DNA of 34,037 bases, taken from Vulcanimicrobiota bacterium (GTDB lineage: Bacteria; Vulcanimicrobiota; Vulcanimicrobiia; Eremiobacterales; Eremiobacteraceae). The DNA lies in assembly GCA_014304875.1 (NCBI GenBank), contig JACRUD010000155.1:1-34037 (forward strand). The letters run 5' to 3'. The translations under genes were made by a program, and so were the position numbers. Below the pieces are notes generated by a model that saw only the letters and a program-made list of their open reading frames with translations, ran no database searches and had not been told where the DNA came from. Positions 26,256 to 33,734 of this stretch are shown in pieces (within the stretch, counting starts at the first letter, position 1; every line of letters starts with the position of its first letter).

Positions 26256-27371
26256 CTATAAGGAGCGGGCCTGCGGGCTTGGGACGTCCGCGGCAAAGCG
26301 TCGCAAAACACCTTCACGAGTCACGAACCCGACCAAATTCCCAACCTCGTCGATGACCGGAATCTGATGATAGCTGCCCTCCAGGAGCATCTTAAGCAGT
26401 TCGTCCGCTCCCGTGCCAGGCGCGGCCGCTTTCAAATCTTGCGTGCGCGTCATGATGGAAGTGACGTAGGCGCCGCCCGGAGATTGCGCTCCCAGCTTGG
26501 CCAGATCGGAGAAGGTCACGATGCCCAACAGCGTTGAGTCCAGCATGACGGGGGCTGCGCGCGCCCCGCGCTTGATGAGCTCGTCGACGGCGGCCGCCAC
26601 GGTCGCGTTGGCTGGGATCGGCGGCGGAGGAGGTGTCATCAAGTGGCTCGCGGTGCGACCGCGGATGGCGCTGGCTAGCTGAACTTGGATGCCTTGCGCC
26701 GCGCCGGCCTCCAGCAAGAACCATCCGATGACGATCAACCACAAGCCGCCTCCGAATCCGACGACCAAAGTCTGAAGGGCACCGTACACCATCAGCGCGA
26801 TGGCGACGACTCGGCTCACCCTGACGGCGCTGCGGGTCGCCTGTAGAATGTCGCCGCTGCGCCGCCACGCTAGAGCGTGGAATAACCGCCCGCCGTCGAG
26901 CGGATACGCAGGCAGTAAATTAAAAGCCCCCAGCGCTCCGTTGGCCAGCGCCAGGTACCCGGAGGCGGCGCCCGACGCCGTCTTCAGGCCGAGCGCGGCC
27001 CCGATTGCGAAGAACACCGCGGCCAATGCGAAGCTGGTCAACGGCCCCACCAGCGCGACCCAACCTTCGACGGCAGCTGTCTGCGGCTCCCCGCCCAAGC
27101 TCGAGACTCCGCCGAAGACGAACAGCGTGATGCCCTTGATCGGAATGCCGCGCGACCTAGCCACGAGCGAGTGCGATAGCTCGTGCGCCACGACGCTCGC
27201 AAAGAAAAGCAACGCCGTCACAAGCGCAAGCGCCACGCGGCCGCCGGCTGAGACGCGCACGTGCTGCAACGGTCCGATATCGCTTGACAGCGACCACGCG
27301 ACCAGCCCAAAGATAAAGATCCAACCGAAATGGATCTTTATGTCGATGCCAAAGATCGTGGCTACGCGCAT
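26256..27371 (-). CDS. Site-2 protease-like M50 metalloprotease with tandem CBS domains
   Basis: The 371-residue polytopic membrane protein has zinc site VVAHELSHSLVARSRGI (HExxH at 63-67) and a second motif NLLPAYPLDGGRL (LDGGR 158-162) that supplies the third ligand. This defines the S2P/M50B group (SpoIVFB/Rip3-like). After about six helices and a short proline linker (TPPPPPIPA), two CBS domains follow (about 246-300 and 305-362). They probably bind an adenine nucleotide and gate the protease. Such enzymes cut membrane-embedded substrates such as anti-sigma factors; no obvious substrate is adjacent. The gene lies 107 bases downstream of TamB in reading order upstream-to-downstream on the complement, with no shared overlap, so cotranscription is unclear. 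Confidence 0.92.
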   Translation of the reverse strand: MRVATIFGIDIKIHFGWIFIFGLVAWSLSSDIGPLQHVRVSAGGRVALALVTALLFFASVVAHELSHSLVARSRGIPIKGITLFVFGGVSSLGGEPQTAAVEGWVALVGPLTSFALAAVFFAIGAALGLKTASGAASGYLALANGALGAFNLLPAYPLDGGRLFHALAWRRSGDILQATRSAVRVSRVVAIALMVYGALQTLVVGFGGGLWLIVIGWFLLEAGAAQGIQVQLASAIRGRTASHLMTPPPPPIPANATVAAAVDELIKRGARAAPVMLDSTLLGIVTFSDLAKLGAQSPGGAYVTSIMTRTQDLKAAAPGTGADELLKMLLEGSYHQIPVIDEVGNLVGFVTREGVLRRFAADVPSPQARSL

Positions 27372-27460
27372 GCTGACGTCGTCACCGTGATGCGGCCGGA
27401 TTACCCCTGACGATCACACTTTTCAAATATCCGATTCCGAATCGCGACGTGGCGCTACTG

Positions 27461-27490
27461 TTGTCTGTCCCGCTCGAACTATTGTACAAT
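27461..27490 (+). promoter_or_regulatory. Sigma-70-like promoter candidate for the phosphoesterase-receptor pair
   Basis: TTGTCT is followed after 18 bases by TACAAT, about 78 bases before the ATG at 27569. It lies in the divergent space between the M50 gene and the secreted enzyme. The -10 lies in a perfect 10-base palindrome ATTGTACAAT (27481-27490), which could also be an operator. Identified by eye only. Confidence 0.4.
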
Positions 27491-27568
27491 GGCGGAAAGC
27501 CGAAATCATGCGTCGCAAGGCGGCGCCGGTCTAAGAAGCCGACAGGCCTGTTCGGGATAGGAGTACGC

Positions 27569-28531
27569 ATGCGCATCGTTGCTTTTTCCGTTTGCTGTCT
27601 CACTGTGTTCCTATCGTCCCCCGGTTTGGCGTGGGGAATCAAGGGTCACACCATTATCGGCCAGGCCGCGGTGGCGCACTTGCCGGCCGATCTTCCCGCG
27701 TTCGTGCGGACGCCGGCCGCAAAAGACGAAATCGTTTATCTGCAAGCCGAAGAGGATCGGCTCAAAATCGGTGAAGCCGATGAAAGGGCTTGGTACGCGC
27801 AGTGGCCGCCGGACCACTACGTCGATGTCGGAGACGATGAGACCATCGGCGGTATCGTTCGCCTTGACGCTCTCCCGGCGACACGCGAAGCTTTCATTCT
27901 GGCGCTGTCGCGGGCCGGTAAAAACCCGTATAAGTTCGGCTTCGTCCCATACGCCGTCTTGGAGGGGTACGAACAAGTGCGCAGCGATTTCGCGCTATGG
28001 CGTTTGGCCGTGGCCGACGCACGTCTGCGCTCCGGTTCGTTTCGGTCGGCGGCTCGCACCGAAGTGGGCCGCCGCGAAGCGCTCACCATTCACGACATCG
28101 GTATCTTTTCTCATTTTGTCGGAGACGCGAGCCAACCGCTGCATGTCAGCGTTCACTATAACGGCTGGGGCAAGTATCCCAACCCGAACGGGTTCTCGCA
28201 GGCCAGAAATACGCACGCCGAATTCGAGGATGACTTCGTCGCCGAATACCTCGACGCCGCCGCGGTGACCCCGCTGGTCGGCGCTTCCAGCAACCTGGCG
28301 CGCGTTCCCTTGGCCCAAATACAAGCGTATATCGCCTCTTCTGCCGCACAGGTAGGGCCGTTCTACGAACTGAAGAAACGCGGCGCTTTTTCGCTGCACG
28401 ATCGGGCGTCATCCGTCCACCGTGAAGGCGTGCGCTTTACCGCAACGCGGCTGGCGGCGGGAGCTGCGATGCTGGATTCGCTGATCGAAACGGCCTGGCG
28501 CACGAGCGCCGGCATGAAGTTCTTCGACTAA
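27569..28531 (+). CDS. Secreted S1/P1 nuclease / zinc phospholipase C-type phosphoesterase
   Basis: The start ATG 27569 has GGATAGGAG six bases upstream; the ORF-track start at 27449 is upstream noise. The 320-residue protein has a signal peptide (about 1-21) ending GLA before Trp22. In this superfamily the mature N-terminal Trp binds zinc, and Trp22 and His27 keep the W1/H6 spacing of S1/P1 nucleases. Other ligands visible: His83 (DHYVDVG), then His182-x3-Asp186-x5-His192 in SHFVGDASQPLH, and His216-x3-Glu220 in NTHAEFED. The last ligand is Glu, as in bacterial phospholipase C, where P1 nuclease has Asp. It should hydrolyse nucleic acid or phospholipid phosphodiesters outside the inner membrane; which one cannot be told. 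The TonB receptor gene follows 22 bases downstream, so they likely form an operon. Confidence 0.85.
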   Translation: MRIVAFSVCCLTVFLSSPGLAWGIKGHTIIGQAAVAHLPADLPAFVRTPAAKDEIVYLQAEEDRLKIGEADERAWYAQWPPDHYVDVGDDETIGGIVRLDALPATREAFILALSRAGKNPYKFGFVPYAVLEGYEQVRSDFALWRLAVADARLRSGSFRSAARTEVGRREALTIHDIGIFSHFVGDASQPLHVSVHYNGWGKYPNPNGFSQARNTHAEFEDDFVAEYLDAAAVTPLVGASSNLARVPLAQIQAYIASSAAQVGPFYELKKRGAFSLHDRASSVHREGVRFTATRLAAGAAMLDSLIETAWRTSAGMKFFD

Positions 28532-28553
28532 GAGGAGAGGCTGGTTCCACGTC

Positions 28554-31049
28554 ATGGCGATTGCAAGAAATGTGAGAACGACGTTCATGGCCCTTTGCGC
28601 GATGATCGCCGCCTGCGATATCGCGGCAGCCGCGGGGGGCGGAGAGATCCGCGGCGTCATCACCTCGGCCGTCGATGCACGTCCGGTGGCCGGCGTCGTC
28701 GTGTCGCTTGCCGGACCCGCCCCGGCCCAACAGACGACGGATCGCAGCGGGCGTTACGATTTCAAAGACCTGCCGCCGGGGACGTATTCCGTCGACGCCG
28801 CGAAGGCGGGTTACTCGTCCAACTCGAGCGGCGACATCGTCGTGCGCGAAGGCCGTGTCGTCGTGCAGCCGTTCACCGTCGCTCCCACGTCGCTAAAGGT
28901 CCTCGGCCAAGTACGGGTGTCGTCGCGGCCGGTTCTGCAAACCGCTCCGCAGGTGTACACAGACGTCGGAGTGCAGCAGATCCGCGATCAGGGAATCACG
29001 CGCATAAGCGACTACTTGCGGAATCTCCCCGGCGTCAATTCGTTCACGACCGCCACCCCGGGCGACGATGTCGGGCTGAATCTGCGGGGTTTCAGTAACC
29101 TCGAGACGCTGGCGCTGATCAACGGCCACTATCTGGCCCGCAACGAAGACCGCTACGGCATGAACTACTCGGACACGCCGATCTTCGGTCTCAAGTCTAG
29201 CCAGGTGGTCTACGGCGCCGGAGCGGTCGGCTTCTATGGGGTCGACGCGGTCGGCGGCATCATCAATTTGCAGACCATCGAGCCCACCGTTGAGCCGGAG
29301 AGCTCGTTGAACGTCGGCCTGGGGACGTATAACCAGAAAATTTTGGGCTTCCAAAGCACGGGAACGCAGGGCAAACTGGGCTACGCCGTGGCCTACGGAC
29401 AAAGCACGACCGATGGTCCTATCGATCACCGCTTCGTCTTCAACGTGCCGTACGGGAACGCTCTGGGATGCGCGTCGCCGGGCACGCCCACCTGTGGTTT
29501 CTACGTCGTGGACCAAACCACGGTCCGCCGCAGCGGCGTCGTATCGCTGCGGCTCACCCCGGACGCATCATCATCGCTGACGCTGACCGGCATCTCGATG
29601 CACGCCTGGGACGACGGCAGCGGCAACGGAGCCAACGACATGCTGCTGAAGCAGTTCGCCGGAAGTCCCGGGCAGCAAGGGCCGCAAGGTTCCGGGCCGG
29701 TTTGGCTCGACACCGGCATCAACGACGGCGAGCTCCGCTACGCGAAACGGATGGGACAGAACCTCGTGGTCGTCGATGGTTTTCAAAGCCATTTCAACGC
29801 CGGCCGCAATTACCAGTTCAATATCCCGCCTGCGTGGTCGCAAGGCTTCTCAACGGTGCGCGGCCTGACCGTGTCCGATCAGATCTTCGTTCGCAAGCAC
29901 ACGCTGGGCATCGGCTACTACGCGCAGGCCGCGCACGACTACCTCAACTCTTTCTCGCAAGATCCTGCCACCGGTGCGATCAGCGCGTCACCGTTCGATA
30001 CGAGTTACGTGAACAACAACATCTTCGTCAAAGACGAGTGGCAGGTCAGTTCTAAGTTTGCGGTTGACAGCAACCTATGGATCAAGCACTCGACGCTCAC
30101 GCACAGCTCGCATCTCGACCCACGCGTCGCGCTGGTGGACCGCCCGACGTCTAACGATGTCTTCCGATTGAGCGCCTCGGGCGGCCAGACGTATCCCAGC
30201 GCTTTCGTGACGGCTTCGACATTCAACCCGATAGCGACCGTGAATTTCGTCTGCGGGACCAACGGACAACCCGCACAGGCGCAGATCGGCAACGCCCCTA
30301 GCGTGACCGCTCTACCGGAGACGAGCCGCGACATCGAGCTTTCGTACGGTCACCGGTCCGCCGCCGGCGCTACCCTACAGGCCAACGTGTACGATACGAT
30401 TTTATACAACCAGCTTTTGGGGACCGCGGTGGCTGCCAGCACGCTGGGAGCCAACTACCTGCCGCCGGGCTACCTAGCGCAGTTGAACGGGCCGCGGAAT
30501 CCGTGCGGCCAAACGATAACGCCGGACAACGTCATCGCGACCGTCACGGAGAATCTGGGCCGCTCCCGGTATCGAGGCGTGGAGGCGGACCTTTCGTATC
30601 CGCTGACCCGCACGCTATCCGCCGACGGCGCGTATAACATCCAGATCGCGACGCCCGACTTTGTGGACCAAAGGGTCTATTCCACGTCGCCGGGGCTCAT
30701 CATCGGCAGCCAGTACTTCGGCGTGCCCCAGCACAAGGGCTCGTTCGGTCTGCGTTTGGACGATCAGCGCGGCGTCTCGGGCGATTTGATCGGCTACTTC
30801 AGCAGTGCGAACAATCCCAACAACCTGCCCGGATACGTCATGGTCAACAGCGACATGCGCTTTAAGGTCGGCCCCGGTCACATCGTCCTGGCGGCGGTCA
30901 ACATGCTCGGCAAGCACGTCTACGATTACGGTTTGCAGTTCATCGGCGGCCCCCAGGCACAGCAAGCCGGTAACGCGATCCTTCCCACGGAATTGTTCGG
31001 GCTGCCGCAGCCGAGCGCGTCGATCCAATACGAGATAACGGCGCGCTGA
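28554..31049 (+). CDS. TonB-dependent receptor with N-terminal carboxypeptidase-regulatory-like domain
   Basis: The 831-residue protein has a signal peptide (about 1-27). A CarboxypepD_reg-like beta-sandwich follows (GGEIRGVITSAVDARPVAGVVV to about 112, with DRSGRYDFKDLPPGTYSV). The TonB plug comes next (about 125-245: ISDYLRNLPGVNS, LNLRGFSNLETLALINGHYL, QVVYGAGAVGFYGVDAVGGIINL), then the 22-strand barrel. Such receptors import large or scarce ligands across the outer membrane using TonB energy. Its neighbour, a secreted phosphoesterase, suggests a phosphate-containing substrate (inference). The terminal strand ends SIQYEITAR, without the usual final aromatic residue. Two Cys pairs (GCASPGTPTCG; FVCGTN...NPCGQ) may form disulphides in loops. 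The ribosome site GGAGAGG is 14 bases from the ATG, so the second ATG (28587) is an alternative start. Confidence 0.92.
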   Translation: MAIARNVRTTFMALCAMIAACDIAAAAGGGEIRGVITSAVDARPVAGVVVSLAGPAPAQQTTDRSGRYDFKDLPPGTYSVDAAKAGYSSNSSGDIVVREGRVVVQPFTVAPTSLKVLGQVRVSSRPVLQTAPQVYTDVGVQQIRDQGITRISDYLRNLPGVNSFTTATPGDDVGLNLRGFSNLETLALINGHYLARNEDRYGMNYSDTPIFGLKSSQVVYGAGAVGFYGVDAVGGIINLQTIEPTVEPESSLNVGLGTYNQKILGFQSTGTQGKLGYAVAYGQSTTDGPIDHRFVFNVPYGNALGCASPGTPTCGFYVVDQTTVRRSGVVSLRLTPDASSSLTLTGISMHAWDDGSGNGANDMLLKQFAGSPGQQGPQGSGPVWLDTGINDGELRYAKRMGQNLVVVDGFQSHFNAGRNYQFNIPPAWSQGFSTVRGLTVSDQIFVRKHTLGIGYYAQAAHDYLNSFSQDPATGAISASPFDTSYVNNNIFVKDEWQVSSKFAVDSNLWIKHSTLTHSSHLDPRVALVDRPTSNDVFRLSASGGQTYPSAFVTASTFNPIATVNFVCGTNGQPAQAQIGNAPSVTALPETSRDIELSYGHRSAAGATLQANVYDTILYNQLLGTAVAASTLGANYLPPGYLAQLNGPRNPCGQTITPDNVIATVTENLGRSRYRGVEADLSYPLTRTLSADGAYNIQIATPDFVDQRVYSTSPGLIIGSQYFGVPQHKGSFGLRLDDQRGVSGDLIGYFSSANNPNNLPGYVMVNSDMRFKVGPGHIVLAAVNMLGKHVYDYGLQFIGGPQAQQAGNAILPTELFGLPQPSASIQYEITAR

Positions 31050-31122
31050 TCTCAACGCGTCCGAGCCTGAGACGAGGCCGGCGATGGGAGCCGCGCCTAA
31101 GGCCGACATGAGCGGCGGCCTA

Positions 31123-31178
31123 TGTAGCCACGGACCTTCAGATCCGTCCGCCTACGGATTCATACCTTGGCGGAGCTA
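31123..31178. repeat. Palindromic dispersed repeat, copy 2, between convergent genes
   Basis: This copy matches the first 30 bases of the one at 5218 with three substitutions. It has outer arms GTAGC (31124-31128) and GCTAC, an ACGGACC-TTCA-GATCCGT hairpin, and an inner CCGCC...GGCGG stem, so it can fold as a three-way structure. It follows the TonB receptor stop and runs into the stop codon of the convergent TonB_C gene (CTA of GCTAC). Confidence 0.7.
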
Positions 31179-32589
31179 CGGGGCGACAAACCTATAGTGT
31201 ATCTCGTAGGCATGGGCCGCTGACCCAGCGCCCGCGTCAAGCCTGTAGGTGCTGGCAAGCGCGGCGCGAACCGCCGCGCGGACAAATTCGGCATTGCCCG
31301 TCACGATAGGATCGGCGGCCATCGGTTTCCCCCCGCGAGTCTACGACGACGATGACCCGAATGTCGCATGAAGCGCGGGCTTTGGCTTGCGACCGCGGAT
31401 ACTCGGGCAGCACCAGATTTGTGAATACGGCAGGCGAGACGATCTTCGAACTACCTGGCGAAGCCTGGGGTGCGCCGGCGCTCGAAGGAGCATCCGCCGC
31501 AGACCGATCGGGTATGACGTTGTACAAGTTGAATTTGCACGCGACGGGTTTGTCCGATTCGGCCAACATCGTGTCAGCCAAAGCCAATTGTTCGATCGGA
31601 TTGCCGGCCCACAAAAACTTTGCGTGGCCCGTGTATCCGTGGTCACCCTTATCTAAATGCAGGCTGGGCAATCGCAGCGATAGAGGACTAGGGGCGCCGG
31701 CGATATCCAAAGCAAAATCGGCCGAACCGAAGGTGTCGATGTCAGAGCCGAGCGCGACGCCGTAAAAGCCCCACCCGGCTGATGTACGACCCAAGAACGA
31801 TACGCCGATGACCGTTAGCCGGCACGATGGAGCGGGCGTGGTTCGCGACACAGGGTCGAGCGAAAAAGTATAGACTATCCTATAGGTCTCGGTCGAGGGC
31901 TTGCCGCCCACGGAGGGTGCTCCGAAGCTGCTTGCTCGCGCCGCGTCATCCAGGTCAGGAAAGCCCGATGATTCACTGACTTTGGTATCTTTGACAACAG
32001 CGTCCGGCCCTATCGTCACAAGTAGGACCACCGTTCCCTCTTCATCCCTTGACTTCGCCGTGGCTGGGTACGCCGGCTGTACTTTGCGGAGGAAATGGGC
32101 ATCGACTATAGCCGGAAGCGGCCCGGCTCCCACGGAGGACGCTCCCCGAAGAGGAACGTCGGGCTCGAGGGACAACCCGACTTCGCCTTGCGGGTCATCC
32201 CTCTTGGTTGAGGCCGCATCGCATTGCAAAGCCGCGCCGTCGAAGTTCAAACGCCTTGGTGCGACGCTCTGAATCGACGGGCCGCGCCAGCGGAAATCGA
32301 TTCGGGAGACGTAGGAATCGGCCGCCTTGGCTGGGGTCGCGCGCGGCACGTCGACGAGGACAGCCGACGCGGAGCCCGCGGCAGTCAGCAGCACCTGCAT
32401 GGAGTAGGGGCGGCTGTCTTGCGTTAGAGCGGTAACGGAATAGTGTTGGACGTCCTTGACCGTGCCGAACTCCGTTAGCTGGAACTTGGTCAGGTGCAAA
32501 GGGCAATCGGCTCGTGCCGCCGCTGCGCAGGAGCTTGCGCTCAGCAAGAACACAGCACCATGCACACACATCCGTCGCAGCGGCTTCAT
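31176..32589 (-). CDS. Secreted protein with two TonB C-terminal-type domains, frameshifted near its end
   Basis: An N-terminal signal (VHGAVFLLSASSCAAAARA) is followed by an unknown domain to about residue 160. The first TonB_C domain spans about 165-245 (VQPAYPATAKSRDEEGTVVLLVTI, SSGFPDLDDAAR, YRIVYTFSL). A beta-rich unknown domain and a second TonB_C domain (from about 388, LVLPEYPRSQAKARASCDIRV) follow. The ORF track ends the gene at 31237 with an Arg-rich tail. Dropping one base from the C6 run at 31329-31334 restores GKPMAADPIVTGNAEF to AYEIHYRFVAP with a stop at 31176, giving 470 residues. There is no membrane anchor beyond the signal and no long Pro-rich linker, so it is not a classical TonB. 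It may be a periplasmic TonB_C protein binding receptors or cell wall. It is convergent with the TonB receptor gene. Confidence 0.78.
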
Positions 32590-32656
32590 GCGAGGTGATG
32601 TTCACCCAAACAGCCGAAGTTCCATCCGTTCCCTTACGGAAAGCCTTCGGCGAGAT

Positions 32657-33166
32657 ATGAGCGGGACCGAATCGGCGTTTTCCGGACTGCCGCGCGGCAA
32701 GATTGTCGATGGCGTCCTCTATCGCGACATCGCCGAGCAGGACTGGCCGACGGTCCTGGGGCTGCGAGCGGACATGGTCGACGAGATCGACGGATTCGAC
32801 ATCGACCCCAAGCATCCGGGCTGGCGGCAGCGTTTCGTCCGCTTTTATCGAGAGCGCTTGCAGGACGACCGGGCAGCCTTCTTCATCGCACAAGCCGGCC
32901 CCGACACGATCGGCATGGCAACCGTCTACCTGCTCGCAAATCATCGCAGCGAAATATTCGGGCAGCAATCCGCCTACATCAGCAACGTCTACGTCAAACC
33001 GGCGTTGCGCAGAAAAGGAATCGCACTGCAACTCACGTTCATGACTGTGGACTGGGCCCGCTCGCGCGGCTGCATCGTCGCGCGTCTACGCAGCTCGCCC
33101 ATGGGACGACCGCTGTACGTGAAAGCCGGCTTCGGCCCGACCGAAGAAATGGAATTGGGGTTGTAG
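32657..33166 (+). CDS. GNAT-family N-acetyltransferase
   Basis: From the ATG at 32657 the protein has 169 residues with a GNAT fold. The acetyl-CoA pyrophosphate-binding motif A is YISNVYVKPALRRKGIALQL (R-R-K-G-I-A), and a C-terminal RPLYVKAGFGPTEEMEL strand matches motif B. The ORF-track start at 32456 runs back into the divergent TonB_C gene and is rejected. The substrate is unknown. It is followed after three bases by a second GNAT gene, so the two are very probably cotranscribed, and it is divergent from the TonB_C gene with about 67 bases between starts. Confidence 0.88.
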   Translation: MSGTESAFSGLPRGKIVDGVLYRDIAEQDWPTVLGLRADMVDEIDGFDIDPKHPGWRQRFVRFYRERLQDDRAAFFIAQAGPDTIGMATVYLLANHRSEIFGQQSAYISNVYVKPALRRKGIALQLTFMTVDWARSRGCIVARLRSSPMGRPLYVKAGFGPTEEMELGL

Positions 33167-33169
33167 TCC

Positions 33170-33682
33170 GTGAACGACCGCCGCACCCGGGTGATCGCGC
33201 GCCTGCGGCGAGCTCGAGCCGACGATTGCGCCCCGTTGAGCCGGCTTGCCCTGCGATCGAAGGCCTACTGGGGCTATGATGCTGCTTTTATGGAGATGAT
33301 ACGTCCGTCGTTTGCCATAACAGGCGAATACATCGAAGGTTGGCCCGTATTTCTGGCGGAGAAGAGCTCGACCCCGATCGCTTTCTATGGTTTTCGCAAG
33401 ATCGGCGGTGATGTTTTTTTGGCCGATATGTTCGTCGACCCTGACTACGTCCGGCGCGGTCTAGGAACGCTCCTCTGGTCGCACGCGCTGACGACCGCCG
33501 GCCTGGAGGCGTATCCCCACTTTTTTATCGAGAGCGATCCGAACGCCGAAGCGTTCTACCTGCGCTTGGGGTGCAAGCGAGTCGGCGATATCATCTCTGC
33601 CGATTCCGGCCGGGTTTTGCCGCTGCTCAGATACGAGCTCGCCAGCGACGCCGGTACCACGATCGAATCTTCAACCACCTAG
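33170..33682 (+). CDS. Second GNAT-family N-acetyltransferase
   Basis: The 170-residue protein has the GNAT signature FLADMFVDPDYVRRGLGTLLW (motif A, R-R-G-L-G-T) and a downstream NAEAFYLRLGCKRVGD segment (motif B, with the usual Y-x-x-x-G). The N-terminal RRARADDCAPLSRLALRSKAYWGYD resembles acetyltransferases that act on small amines or are linked to drug resistance, but the substrate cannot be told. The start is GTG 33170, three bases after the previous stop, so the two acetyltransferases are coupled. It shows little similarity to its neighbour beyond the fold, so a recent tandem duplication is unlikely. A strong hairpin follows the stop. Confidence 0.87.
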   Translation: MNDRRTRVIARLRRARADDCAPLSRLALRSKAYWGYDAAFMEMIRPSFAITGEYIEGWPVFLAEKSSTPIAFYGFRKIGGDVFLADMFVDPDYVRRGLGTLLWSHALTTAGLEAYPHFFIESDPNAEAFYLRLGCKRVGDIISADSGRVLPLLRYELASDAGTTIESSTT

Positions 33683-33684
33683 AC

Positions 33685-33712
33685 GCGAGGCACCCGCAAA
33701 AGGGTGCCTCGC
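33685..33712. terminator. Strong hairpin between convergent genes (likely bidirectional terminator)
   Basis: GCGAGGCACCC-GCAAAA-GGGTGCCTCGC forms a perfect 11-base stem with a 6-base loop. It starts two bases after the stop of the second acetyltransferase and lies just beyond the stop of the opposing gene (33735). There is no long T-run on either side, so it may be a weak intrinsic terminator or an RNA-stabilising hairpin. Confidence 0.7.
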
Positions 33713-33734
33713 CGCAGACGTCGCGCGGCGTCGT

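Noticed and set aside
32657-33682. Tandem duplication of an acetyltransferase gene
   Set aside because: The two GNAT proteins share only the fold motifs; N-termini and most residues differ, so a recent duplication is not supported.
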